Assembly (NCBI RefSeq): GCF_012584445.1 | Contig: NZ_JABAHI010000008.1 | Location: 558,001 to 622,000 of the forward strand | Direction of reading: 5' to 3' | DNA length: 64,000 nt | From: Olsenella sp. KGMB02461 | Lineage (GTDB): Bacteria > Actinomycetota > Coriobacteriia > Coriobacteriales > Atopobiaceae | Shown: one piece after another, positions 34,139 through 42,595 of the stretch | Position numbering within the stretch: position 1 is the stretch's first letter | Layout: each line of letters begins with the position of its first letter | Program-made: the position numbers and the translations under genes | Notes under the pieces: generated by a model | Databases searched by the model: none | Told to the model about the DNA's origin: nothing | What the model saw: the letters and a program-made list of their open reading frames with translations, nothing else

Positions 34139-34250
34139 GAGGCTCCCTCAAGGCTCCGATAGTTGCTGGCCCTTATTCTCACAGAAAGGCCGAGGCACCT
34201 TAAGCACCTGGATGCCCGAGGGTACCTCAGCTCATAAACAATCCTAGCGA

Positions 34251-35663
34251 TTACTCAGAAGCAGCGTCGCGCTCCTGCATGGCCTCGATGAACTCTGGGC
34301 CTACCATGGTGACGTCACCCGCACCCATAGTGATCACCAGGTCGCCGGGGCGCACGAGCTCCATCAGGGCAGGCACGATGTCGCTGCGGCCCGCCACGTA
34401 GCGGACCTCGCCCACCTGGCCCGACTCCTCCACTGCAGTGGCCACTGTCTTGCCAGAGATGCCGGGAATGGGCATCTCCCCTGCCGAGAAGACATCCATT
34501 ACCAAAAGGACATCCGCATTGGAAAACGCCTGGCCAAATTGGGGCGCCAGCGCCTGGGTGCGGCTATAGCGGTGAGGCTGGAAGGCTACGACCACGCGAT
34601 CGAAGTCCAAGCCCGCTGCAGCCTTGAGAGTAGCCTCCACCTCGGTGGGATGGTGGCCGTAGTCGTCCACCACGCAGATGTTGTCGATATCGCCCACATG
34701 GGTAAAGCGGCGGCGGACGCCGGAGAAGGTGGAGAGAGCCTCTGCCGCTTTGGCGCAATCAAGGCCCAAAGCCCACGCCACCGCAATGGCGGCAGTGGCG
34801 TTGAGCTGGTTGTGAGCGCCGGGGTTGCTCTTGATGGTGACGGCGACCACCTGGCCGTTGGGCAGGGTGATATCCACGGTGCTTGCCAGCTTATGGGTCT
34901 GGGCGCGAGGGGCGCAGACAATGTCGTTTTGGCCGCCAAAACCATAGGTGAGGGTAGTGCGACCGGTTTGGCGCGCCAACTCGGGCACATGGGGGTTCTC
35001 GCCGCACACGATGACCGTGCCATCAGGGCCCACCGAGCTCATGAACTGGGAGAAGGCCTCCTCGATAGCCTCCAAAGAACCATAGTGGTCCAAGTGGTCT
35101 GCCTCGATATTGGTGACCACCACAATGGAGGGATCCAAAAGAAGGAAGGAGGCATCGGACTCGTCAGCCTCTGCCACGTAAAGATCGCCTTCGCCGTTGC
35201 GGCCGTTGGTGCGATAGCCCTCCACTATGCCGCCGATGAGGAAGGAGGGGTCTAAGCCCATGGCGTCCAGCATGGTGGCCACCATAGAAGAGGTGGTGGT
35301 CTTGCCATGAGTGCCTGCTACCGCCACGGTTTTACGGCCTGCGCCCAGGGCTGCCAGCATCTTGGCTCTAGGCCAAATGGGGATGTCGAGCTCCTTGGCA
35401 CGGACAACCTCAGGGTTGGTATCGGGGATGGCGGTGGAGGTCACGATGACGTCAGGCTCTTGGCTGTCGATGGTGGCCGCCTCATGGCCAATGGTCACCT
35501 CTACGCCCGAGCGGCGCAGGTCGCGCACATAACGCGACTCTTTAAGGTCTGAGCCGGTCACCTGGCAGCCGCGCTCATGCAATACCTTGGCAATGCCGCT
35601 CATGCCAGCGCCGCCAATGCCTACGAAATGGGCGTGGTTAAAGGGCAAGCTCGTGTCTGCCAT
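34251..35663 (-). CDS. murC: UDP-N-acetylmuramate--L-alanine ligase
   Basis: Adds the first L-Ala to UDP-MurNAc, ATP-dependent. 470 residues, normal. N-terminal Rossmann-like HFVGIGGAGMSGIAKVLHERGCQVTGSDLKES, ATP loop VAVAGTHGKTTTSSMVA (about 113-129), central EADESDASFLLLDPSIVVVTNIEADHLDHYGS, and C-terminal domain VDDYGHHPTEVEATLKAA and AFQPHRYSRTQAL. AAGGAG lies 7 nt upstream of the ATG. It follows murG by 82 bp and precedes murB by 112 bp. Confidence 0.96.
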   Translation of the reverse strand: MADTSLPFNHAHFVGIGGAGMSGIAKVLHERGCQVTGSDLKESRYVRDLRRSGVEVTIGHEAATIDSQEPDVIVTSTAIPDTNPEVVRAKELDIPIWPRAKMLAALGAGRKTVAVAGTHGKTTTSSMVATMLDAMGLDPSFLIGGIVEGYRTNGRNGEGDLYVAEADESDASFLLLDPSIVVVTNIEADHLDHYGSLEAIEEAFSQFMSSVGPDGTVIVCGENPHVPELARQTGRTTLTYGFGGQNDIVCAPRAQTHKLASTVDITLPNGQVVAVTIKSNPGAHNQLNATAAIAVAWALGLDCAKAAEALSTFSGVRRRFTHVGDIDNICVVDDYGHHPTEVEATLKAAAGLDFDRVVVAFQPHRYSRTQALAPQFGQAFSNADVLLVMDVFSAGEMPIPGISGKTVATAVEESGQVGEVRYVAGRSDIVPALMELVRPGDLVITMGAGDVTMVGPEFIEAMQERDAASE

Positions 35664-35745
35664 AGAAAAGCTCCTTAGTTGCTGATTTCTGCCAATGCCT
35701 GAGGCTTTGGCGCGGTATCGCCTTTGACTCTACCTTCTTCGAGCC

Positions 35746-36876
35746 CTAATGGCCGCGTTTACCCAGTTTCTCCGTCTCATCGGCTAAACGCTGAGCGGCC
35801 CTGTCTTGGGCCAGGTCGGCTGCAGCCTTGTGCATAGCCTCCCGCGTCTGAGGATGATCCAGCAGGTCAAAGAGCACATCGTCGAAGGCAGCGCCGGAAA
35901 GCTCGTCGTCTGCCACCAGCTTGGCCGCCTTGGCGCCCACCAAAAACTGCGCATTGACCGTTTGGTGGTCTGCGGTGGCAAAGGGATAGGGCACCAAGAT
36001 GGAGGGCGCCGCCGCAGCAGAGATCTCAGCGATAGAAGAGGCGCCCGCCCGGGAGACCACGAGATCTGCGGCAGCCAGCAGGTCGCCCATGTTCTCGATA
36101 TAGGGCACCACGTGGTAGCGCTGCTGTTCTGCCGGGGTGAGGTTGAGGGTGGAGACCACCTGCTCATAGCCGTCGCGGCCGGTAGAATGCACCACATGGA
36201 GGCTCTCGCGCGCCATCAAGCTTGGGCGCACCCGTTCCATAGCCTCGTTGATGGAGGCGGCTCCCAAAGACCCGCCAAACACCAGCAGCAGCGTGGCGCC
36301 TTCAGGAATATCCAGAGAGGCGCGGCCTTTGGCGCTGTCGCCGTCGATCACCGAGCGTCTCACGGGGTTTCCCGTCACCACAATGGAGGTGCCTGCCCCT
36401 GCATGAGCTGCCAAGGCGTGGGTGGCCTGAGGCAAGGCGACTGCGACCACTGAAGCCTTTGAAGCCAATGCCTTGTTAGCCAGCCCTGGCACCGAGTTTT
36501 GCTCGTGAAGCATCACCGGCACCCCGTGGCCGGTGCACCAAGACAGCAGGGGCATCTCCACATAGGCGCCGAAGCCCACGGCCACATCGGGCGCACCCGC
36601 CATGGCAAAGTGGCGGCTCACCTCATGACGGGCCGAAGCCATGCGCCCCAGAGCGCTCAGGGCCGTCCAAGGGCGGGAGCGATCGAAGCCCGAGACCTTG
36701 ATGGGCACGAAATCGAAGCCTGCCTGAGGCACCAAAGTACCCTCGAGCTTGGCAGACTGGCCAAAAAAGGTCACATGATGGCCGCGGTCCCTCAGCTCTT
36801 CTGCCAGAGCCAGCGCCGGGTTGATATGTCCTGCAGTCCCACCGGCCGCAATGGCCACCTCAAGAGCGTCTGCCAT
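35746..36876 (-). CDS. murG: UDP-GlcNAc--lipid I GlcNAc transferase
   Basis: Peripheral membrane glycosyltransferase that converts lipid I to lipid II. 376 residues, two Rossmann-like domains. Family elements: VAIAAGGTAGHINPALALAEEL, GFGAYVEMPLLSWCTGHGVPVMLHEQNSVPGLANK, VTGNPVRRSVI, LLVFGGSLGAASINEAM, YIENMGDLLAAADLVVSRAGASSIAEISAAAAPSILVPYPFATADHQTVNAQFL. AGGAGG precedes the ATG. It overlaps the ftsW 3' end by 17 bp. Confidence 0.95.
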   Translation of the reverse strand: MADALEVAIAAGGTAGHINPALALAEELRDRGHHVTFFGQSAKLEGTLVPQAGFDFVPIKVSGFDRSRPWTALSALGRMASARHEVSRHFAMAGAPDVAVGFGAYVEMPLLSWCTGHGVPVMLHEQNSVPGLANKALASKASVVAVALPQATHALAAHAGAGTSIVVTGNPVRRSVIDGDSAKGRASLDIPEGATLLLVFGGSLGAASINEAMERVRPSLMARESLHVVHSTGRDGYEQVVSTLNLTPAEQQRYHVVPYIENMGDLLAAADLVVSRAGASSIAEISAAAAPSILVPYPFATADHQTVNAQFLVGAKAAKLVADDELSGAAFDDVLFDLLDHPQTREAMHKAAADLAQDRAAQRLADETEKLGKRGH

Positions 36877-38512
36877 GATTCCTCCTGTTTGGATCTCTCT
36901 GACTCCCCCGTCCCGATCCCCTGCGTTCCCTCACCTGGGGACCGGAGTGAGGTCTCAGCCGTTCTGTGGAGCTTGGGCCCAAGTCTATGCGTTCCCAGCC
37001 GCCTGAGCCCCGACGAGGCCGAGGTTTTGGCGCCGAGGACGTAGACGTCCTCCTTTTGGCCGAGGGGCGCTTCTCGGCAGCAGGGGCGGCAGAGCCCCGC
37101 GCAGGCCCCAAGGTGTTCTGAGGGCGCGCTTCAGGCCCTTGCCGAGAAGAGCCTCCCTCCACCAGGCGCAACGAGCGAGGCTGGGCTTCCCCTGCAGTAG
37201 AGCCCTCCACGGCCGAGGCGCGTTTGGCAGGCCCCGTGGCCACCTTGAGAGAGCGGCGGCGCTGATCGTGAACGGTTTCGGGCAGACGGCTGTGGATGGA
37301 TACCGATAAGATCACGCCCACCTGCATGAGCGTGGCCATAAGAGCCGTGCCGCCATAGGAGATGAAGGGCAGGGCCTTGCCCGATTGAGGGAAGATGCCT
37401 ATGACGCCCGCCACGTTGAGCACCATGGAGTAAAAGATGAGCAATGTGATGCCCGAGGCCAAGAGGGTGCCCATGAGGTCGGGGGCTTGCTTGGCGATGC
37501 GCAGGCCCGCCACCAGCAACACCCCAAAGAGCGCCAAGACCGCCAGGCAGCCCACCAAGCCCAGCTCCTCGCCAATGACGGCGAAGACCATGTCGTTGTG
37601 GGCCTCGGGAAGGTAGCCGTACTTCTGGCGTCCCAAGCCGAGCCCTACGCCCAGAAGGCCGCCGGACCCAAAGCCATAGAACCCTTGCGTGAGCTGGTAG
37701 CCGGTCTTGTTGCTGTCGGCCCAGGGGTCGAACATCACCAACAGGCGTTGACGGGAGTAGTCGTCTTTGAGCGACAGGGCCAGATAGCCTACCGCACAGA
37801 CTGCCGCTATCCCCACCACCAGCCGGGTGGGCACGCCCGCCATGAGGGCCAGGCTAAGGATCACCAGGCCAAGCACCAAAGTGGTGCCCTTGTCGGGCTG
37901 GAAGAGGATGAGAGCCAGAGGCAGCGCCACCATAAGGCCGCCCTTCCAGGCGAAGTCCTTGAGGTCCCAACGGGCCCGATCGCCCCAGAACTGGGCGAGG
38001 ATGGCTGCTGCGGCGGCAACCACATAGATTTTGGCGAACTCCGAGGGCTGGAAGGAGATGGGTCCCAGGCGGATCCAGCGGGTGGCGCCATGGGAGTCAA
38101 GACCAAAGAGATGCACGCCCAAAAGGAGGCCTACGCTTAAGAGGCAGAGAGCATAGAGAGGCCAGCCGCCCATCCATTTGCGGTAGTCCAGCTTAGCCAA
38201 GAAAACGCAGAGCGCCGCTCCCAGCACGCAGCTTCTGAGCTGGGTGTTGAAGAATGAGGCTGGATTCTCTCCGTCTGAGAGCAGCCCTTTGATGGAGGAC
38301 GCCGAATAGACCATCACCAGGCCTAGGGCCACCAGCACTACCACCGCGAGGATGAAGCAGAGCCGAGGTTCCATGATGCGCGCAGGGACGCCCAGGATGC
38401 GGCGATCGGCATCCTCGAGCCAGGCGCCGATGCGCCCCAGAAGCCCCTTCGGGACCGGGGTGCGGCGTCTGGATTCTTGGGGTTGTGAAGAAACGTTGCT
38501 CCGTGAGGTCAT
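36860..38512 (-). CDS. ftsW: SEDS-family peptidoglycan glycosyltransferase FtsW
   Basis: Polymerises septal glycan together with FtsI. About 550 residues, of which roughly 50-400 form ten transmembrane helices. Conserved SEDS signs: LVMVYSASSIKGL, RWIRLGPISFQPSEFAKI, GDNSRQRLL-like segment DDYSRQRLLVMFDPW, QGFYGFGSGGLLGVGLGLGRQKYGYLPEAHNDMVFAVIGEELGLVG (with the catalytic acidic residue), and PLPFISYGG-like KALPFISYGGTALM. The C-terminal about 140 residues are a cytosolic, basic, Pro/Arg-rich disordered tail. ATG 38512 is favoured over 38518 since ACAGGA gives 5-nt spacing. It is 12 bp downstream of murD. Confidence 0.93.
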   Translation of the reverse strand: MTSRSNVSSQPQESRRRTPVPKGLLGRIGAWLEDADRRILGVPARIMEPRLCFILAVVVLVALGLVMVYSASSIKGLLSDGENPASFFNTQLRSCVLGAALCVFLAKLDYRKWMGGWPLYALCLLSVGLLLGVHLFGLDSHGATRWIRLGPISFQPSEFAKIYVVAAAAAILAQFWGDRARWDLKDFAWKGGLMVALPLALILFQPDKGTTLVLGLVILSLALMAGVPTRLVVGIAAVCAVGYLALSLKDDYSRQRLLVMFDPWADSNKTGYQLTQGFYGFGSGGLLGVGLGLGRQKYGYLPEAHNDMVFAVIGEELGLVGCLAVLALFGVLLVAGLRIAKQAPDLMGTLLASGITLLIFYSMVLNVAGVIGIFPQSGKALPFISYGGTALMATLMQVGVILSVSIHSRLPETVHDQRRRSLKVATGPAKRASAVEGSTAGEAQPRSLRLVEGGSSRQGPEARPQNTLGPARGSAAPAAEKRPSAKRRTSTSSAPKPRPRRGSGGWERIDLGPSSTERLRPHSGPQVRERRGSGRGSQRDPNRRNHGRRS

Positions 38513-38523
38513 GGGCATCCTGT

Positions 38524-39957
38524 CTAGTGGCCAGGCTGGTCTAGGTCAAGTGTAGCCACCAGCTCTTTGAAGCGGCGTCCGCGCTCCTCGAAGCCAGAGA
38601 ACTCATCGTAGGAAGAGCATGCGGGAGACAAGAGCACCACATCGCCAGGTACGGCAAGATTCTTGGCAATCGTAAGAGCCTCGGCCATGTGGGGAGCCTG
38701 CAGAAGCATGGCCAAGCCCTGGCCTGAGAGCGCCTCGAAGAAACGGTCCGAGGCCTCTCCGTAGGTGACCGCCGCTTTGCAGCTGGCCTTGACGGCATCC
38801 ACAAACTCGTCCAGCTGGCCGCCCTTGTCGTGGCCGCCCGCCAAAAGTATCACCCTGCCCGGCTCGAAGGCCTTGAGGGCCGTCACCACGGCATCGGTAT
38901 TGGTGGCTTTGGAATCGTTGATGTAGCGCACCCCGTCGATGGTAGCCACCGGCTCGATGCGATGCTCCAACGGGGCGAAGGCCTTGAGCCCTTGGCGTAC
39001 GCCTTTGGCAGAAGCCCCGGCAAAGAGCGCTGCCGCAGAGGCTGCCAGCCCGTTGGCCACGTTGTGGGGGCCCTCGATACGTAGGTCTGAGACGGCCACG
39101 AGCTCATGGCGCTCGCCGGAAAGCTCGGCCACCAAAAGCCCGTCGTCCACATAGGCGCGGCAGGGCGAATCGGGGATCCGGCGCGCCGACACCCGACAGA
39201 CCACCAGCCCGCGATCATCCAGCCTGTCGGCGATAGCGGCGCAGCGAGGATCGTCCACATCCAAGATGGCCAGGTCTCCCTCGTCCAGATTGGCAAAGAT
39301 CTTCTCTTTGGCCGCCAGGTAGTTCTCGAAGGTTTTATGCCACTCGCCGTGGTCTGGGGTGACGTTGAGCAGGCACGCCACACGGGGGTGCAGCTTGGAG
39401 GCAGTGGCCAGCTGGAAGCTGGAAAGCTCTGCCACAAACCAGGTCTCAGGATCGCGCTCGGCGATTTGGGTCACCACGTTGGTGCCGATGTTTCCGACCG
39501 CCACTGCTCCAATGCCCGAGCTCTTGAGCAGCTCGCAGGCGAGCGACGTGGTAGTGGTCTTTCCGTTGGTGCCAGTAATGCCAATCCAGCGCTCCGGGCT
39601 CTCCCGCCAGGCAAACTCCGGCTCCCCCACGACCTCATGGGCATGAGCCTTGGCGTTGGCGAAAAAGTCAGAGAACTCCGAGATGCCCGGGCTCGCCACC
39701 GCCAAATCATAGGTGTCGAGAAGATCTTCTGTGCCCACCTGCACAAAAGCCCCTGCATCGCGAAGCTCTTGAGCCAGGGGGCCTTCAAGAGACGTTTTGC
39801 CTCCCACCACCGTGACTGAACGCACCCGCGTGGGCCCTAGTCCCAGCAGATAGGTGGCTACGGCACGACCTGTGGCGCCCAACCCCAATACGCATACGTC
39901 ACCTAAATAAGGGGAGGTGGGAGCAGCAGCGGGTCCTGAAGGAGCGATGGCGTTCAT
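38524..39957 (-). CDS. murD: UDP-MurNAc-L-alanine--D-glutamate ligase
   Basis: Adds D-Glu to UDP-MurNAc-Ala. 477 residues from ATG 39957 (GAAAGGG upstream); the in-frame extension to 40038 is not conserved. N-terminal VCVLGLGATGRAVATYLL, ATP loop WIGITGTNGKTTTTSLACELL (about 121-141), AELSSFQLATASKLHPRVACLLNVTPDHGEWH, and the C-terminal ligand block APLEHRIEPVATIDGVRYINDSKATNTDAVVTALKAF followed by GGHDKGG. Order here is murF-mraY-murD-ftsW-murG, as in classical dcw clusters. Confidence 0.96.
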   Translation of the reverse strand: MNAIAPSGPAAAPTSPYLGDVCVLGLGATGRAVATYLLGLGPTRVRSVTVVGGKTSLEGPLAQELRDAGAFVQVGTEDLLDTYDLAVASPGISEFSDFFANAKAHAHEVVGEPEFAWRESPERWIGITGTNGKTTTTSLACELLKSSGIGAVAVGNIGTNVVTQIAERDPETWFVAELSSFQLATASKLHPRVACLLNVTPDHGEWHKTFENYLAAKEKIFANLDEGDLAILDVDDPRCAAIADRLDDRGLVVCRVSARRIPDSPCRAYVDDGLLVAELSGERHELVAVSDLRIEGPHNVANGLAASAAALFAGASAKGVRQGLKAFAPLEHRIEPVATIDGVRYINDSKATNTDAVVTALKAFEPGRVILLAGGHDKGGQLDEFVDAVKASCKAAVTYGEASDRFFEALSGQGLAMLLQAPHMAEALTIAKNLAVPGDVVLLSPACSSYDEFSGFEERGRRFKELVATLDLDQPGH

Positions 39958-40070
39958 GAAACACCCTTTCATAACACCAGAGCCTCGCAGGCCCTCAGGG
40001 GTCATAAGGGCAGGGGCTCTGGCAAGCGGGACAAGCAAAAGAACCTATGGGCGCGCACGCAAAAGGGGGC

Positions 40071-41102
40071 TCAACCCAGTTGGAAGTAGAGCGCAAAGCC
40101 CAAGGCAGCAAACGCGGCCGAGATGATCCAGAAGCGAATCACCACCTTGGTCTCGCTCCACCCTTTCTTCTCGAAATGGTGGTGCAAAGGCGCCATTAGA
40201 AAGACACGCTTGCCGGTGGCCTTGAAGCTGGCCACCTGAATCATCACCGAGAGGGCTTCGCAAATGAACAAGCCACCCATGATGAGGGAGGTGACCTCGG
40301 TCTTGGTAAGCACCGCCAAGGCTGCGAAAGCCGCGCCCAAGGCCAAAGACCCAGTGTCTCCCATAAAGATCTGTGCAGGGTAGCAATTGAACCAAAGGAA
40401 GCCCACGCAAGAGCCGCCTACAGCCGCGGCAAAAACAGCCAGGGGAAGCTCGTTGTAGCGGAAGCACACCATGGCCATGAAGATCATGACCACCAGCACC
40501 GAGCCTGCGGCCAAGCCGTCCAGGCCGTCGGTGAGGTTTACCGCATTAGAGAGGCCGGCTAGAAGCAGGAAGACGAAGATGACGTAGAGCCAGGGAATGT
40601 CAAAGCTACCCCCTTCATAGAGGATAGAGGTGGTGAGCACTCCCAAATCGATGGAGAAGCCGCCAGGAAAAGCCACCACCGGAGCAATGTCTGCCCAGTT
40701 CACCGCGGCCAAGCAGAAACCCACAGAGATCGCCGTGAGGCCGATCATCTTTTGTGAAGGAGTGAGGCCCAAAGAGCGCCCATGGGAGACAGACTCGATA
40801 TCGTCCGCCAAACCCAAAAGCGCCGTGGCATAGGTTGCGATGACCGCCAGCACCAAGTCTGGGGTCCATTGGCCAAAGAGCACCAGCGTCACCAAAATGG
40901 CGGCCAACATAGCAGCGCCGCCCATGGTAGGCGTGCCTTGCTTTACCAGATGCGTGTTGGGGCCATCGGCACGCACCTGTTGCCCTACGCCCCGGTTGTG
41001 CATGAAGCTGATGAAAGGCGGCAAGAACAGCAGCGAAATCACCACAGCGCAGCCAAAGGTCAGCAGGATGGTGTAGGTAGGATAGGCGTGGACTGCAAGC
41101 AC
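40071..41102 (-). CDS. mraY: Phospho-MurNAc-pentapeptide transferase
   Basis: Integral membrane enzyme that makes lipid I from UDP-MurNAc-pentapeptide and undecaprenyl phosphate. 343 residues, about ten hydrophobic segments. Signatures: TPTMGGAAML, ALLGLADDIESVSHGRSLGLTPSQKM (catalytic Asp cluster), NAVNLTDGLDGLAAGSVLVV, GDTGSLALGAAFAAL, and APLHHHFEKKGWSETKVVIRFW. Start is GTG 41102, with AGGAGG at 9 nt, and shares one base with the murF stop (TAGTG). Tight coupling with murF. Confidence 0.96.
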   Translation of the reverse strand: MLAVHAYPTYTILLTFGCAVVISLLFLPPFISFMHNRGVGQQVRADGPNTHLVKQGTPTMGGAAMLAAILVTLVLFGQWTPDLVLAVIATYATALLGLADDIESVSHGRSLGLTPSQKMIGLTAISVGFCLAAVNWADIAPVVAFPGGFSIDLGVLTTSILYEGGSFDIPWLYVIFVFLLLAGLSNAVNLTDGLDGLAAGSVLVVMIFMAMVCFRYNELPLAVFAAAVGGSCVGFLWFNCYPAQIFMGDTGSLALGAAFAALAVLTKTEVTSLIMGGLFICEALSVMIQVASFKATGKRVFLMAPLHHHFEKKGWSETKVVIRFWIISAAFAALGFALYFQLG

Positions 41103-42547
41103 TAGGATCGCACCTCCTCGACAAAGGCGTCGAGGCCCACGAAACGCGAGCCCTTGGCCAATACCAGGTCACCAGCCTCAAGGACCGGCCCCACAATGGA
41201 AGCCGCTGCAGCAGCCGTGGGGACGCGCACCAGCTTGTCCTCAGAGAAGCCCATGGTTGAAGCAGCCTCTGCCATCGCATCGGCGTCTTTATCGCCCACC
41301 AGCACCAGCATGTCTATAGGCTTGGCGGCCAAGTAGGCGCCCATGAAGCCATGGAGGCGCGGGGCCTCGTCACCCAACTCCCCCACCTCGCCAATGACAG
41401 CGATACGGCGGCCTTCACAGGGAAGCTCGCACAGCAGGTCTGCCGCCACCGCCAAAGAGGAGGGGCTGGCATTGTAAGTGTCGTCGATGACGCGGAAGCC
41501 TCGGGCGGCTCGAATGATGTGAGCGCGCATAGCCTGTGGCTCCAGGCTATCGAGCCCTGAGGCTGCCTGAGTCAAGGTGAGCCCAGCACGCTGGGCCAAG
41601 TCAAGCGCCAGAAGATCGTCGATGACGCACTGGCGGCCGGTGAGCTTGAGCTCTTGATGCACGCGATCGCCGCAGAAAGTCACATCAAACGCAGGGCAGC
41701 CTTCGGGTGAAAGGGATACTTGAGAAGCGCAGATGCGGTCGTCCGGATGGAAGCCCACGCGGTCCACCAACACTCCGGCGCCCTTAGCAGCCTCGCCAAT
41801 GGAGCAGGTGAAGTCATCGCCCGAGGCAAGCGCCAACACCGGCTCAAGATCCACACAGCAAGGCAGCGAGGCGTCAGCCGCAAGCCAAGGGATGACCTCG
41901 CTCTTTGCGAGGGCGATGTTTTCTCGGCTTCCCAAGATGCCAATGTGGCTGGTGCCGATATTGGTGATGCAGGCCATCTGGGGGCGCGCGCAACGAGCGA
42001 TGGCGTCGATCTCGCCGGGATGGTTCATGCCCATCTCGCAGACGAAGACCTGGGTGTCATCGGGAGCCGACAGAATAGTGAGAGGCACGCCAATGACCGA
42101 GTTGAAGTTGCCCACGTTCTTGTGCACGCGGTAGGTGGTGGCCAGCGCCTGGGCCAAAAGATCCTTGGTGGTGGTCTTGCCCACCGAGCCGGTGACCCCC
42201 AGCACCGCCCAGTCCTGCTGGAGGCGGTAGTGCTCGGCCAGATCCAATAGGAAGGCGCCGGCATCGTCGTTGGCGGCGCGGATGAGGCAGCAGTCTTTCT
42301 CGGCAGCTTTGGCGCGCTCGGCCTCCGAGGGCTCGCGGGTCATCACCACGCACGCCGCACCGGAGTCCATAGCGGGCAGGGCGTAGTCATTGCCATCTTG
42401 GGTCTCGCCCAGAAAGCACACGAAGACAGAGCCTGGGGTCACCAGGCGCGAATCCACCACAAAGCCGGAGACCTGGCGGGAGGGGTCGCCTGCCAAAATG
42501 ACAGCGCCACAGGTAGACGCCATGGTCTCGACGGAAGCACGATACAT
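41102..42547 (-). CDS. murF: UDP-MurNAc-tripeptide--D-alanyl-D-alanine ligase
   Basis: Adds D-Ala-D-Ala to complete the UDP-MurNAc pentapeptide. About 481 residues. VDSRLVTPGSVFVCFLGETQDGNDYALPAMDSGAACVV is the N-terminal UMP-binding region; the ATP loop is GVTGSVGKTTTKDLLAQAL, then MGMNHPGEIDAIARCARPQMACITNIGTSHIG, and the C-terminal VIDDTYNASPSSLAVA. ATG 42547 starts at family position; GGAG is rather distant (about 12 nt). It follows ftsI by 48 bp; murE, often between these two, is absent from the window. Confidence 0.94.
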   Translation of the reverse strand: MYRASVETMASTCGAVILAGDPSRQVSGFVVDSRLVTPGSVFVCFLGETQDGNDYALPAMDSGAACVVMTREPSEAERAKAAEKDCCLIRAANDDAGAFLLDLAEHYRLQQDWAVLGVTGSVGKTTTKDLLAQALATTYRVHKNVGNFNSVIGVPLTILSAPDDTQVFVCEMGMNHPGEIDAIARCARPQMACITNIGTSHIGILGSRENIALAKSEVIPWLAADASLPCCVDLEPVLALASGDDFTCSIGEAAKGAGVLVDRVGFHPDDRICASQVSLSPEGCPAFDVTFCGDRVHQELKLTGRQCVIDDLLALDLAQRAGLTLTQAASGLDSLEPQAMRAHIIRAARGFRVIDDTYNASPSSLAVAADLLCELPCEGRRIAVIGEVGELGDEAPRLHGFMGAYLAAKPIDMLVLVGDKDADAMAEAASTMGFSEDKLVRVPTAAAAASIVGPVLEAGDLVLAKGSRFVGLDAFVEEVRS

Positions 42548-42595
42548 AAGAGCTCTAACTCCTTTTTTCAAGGGCGCGCGGGCCCAGCCAGGCGG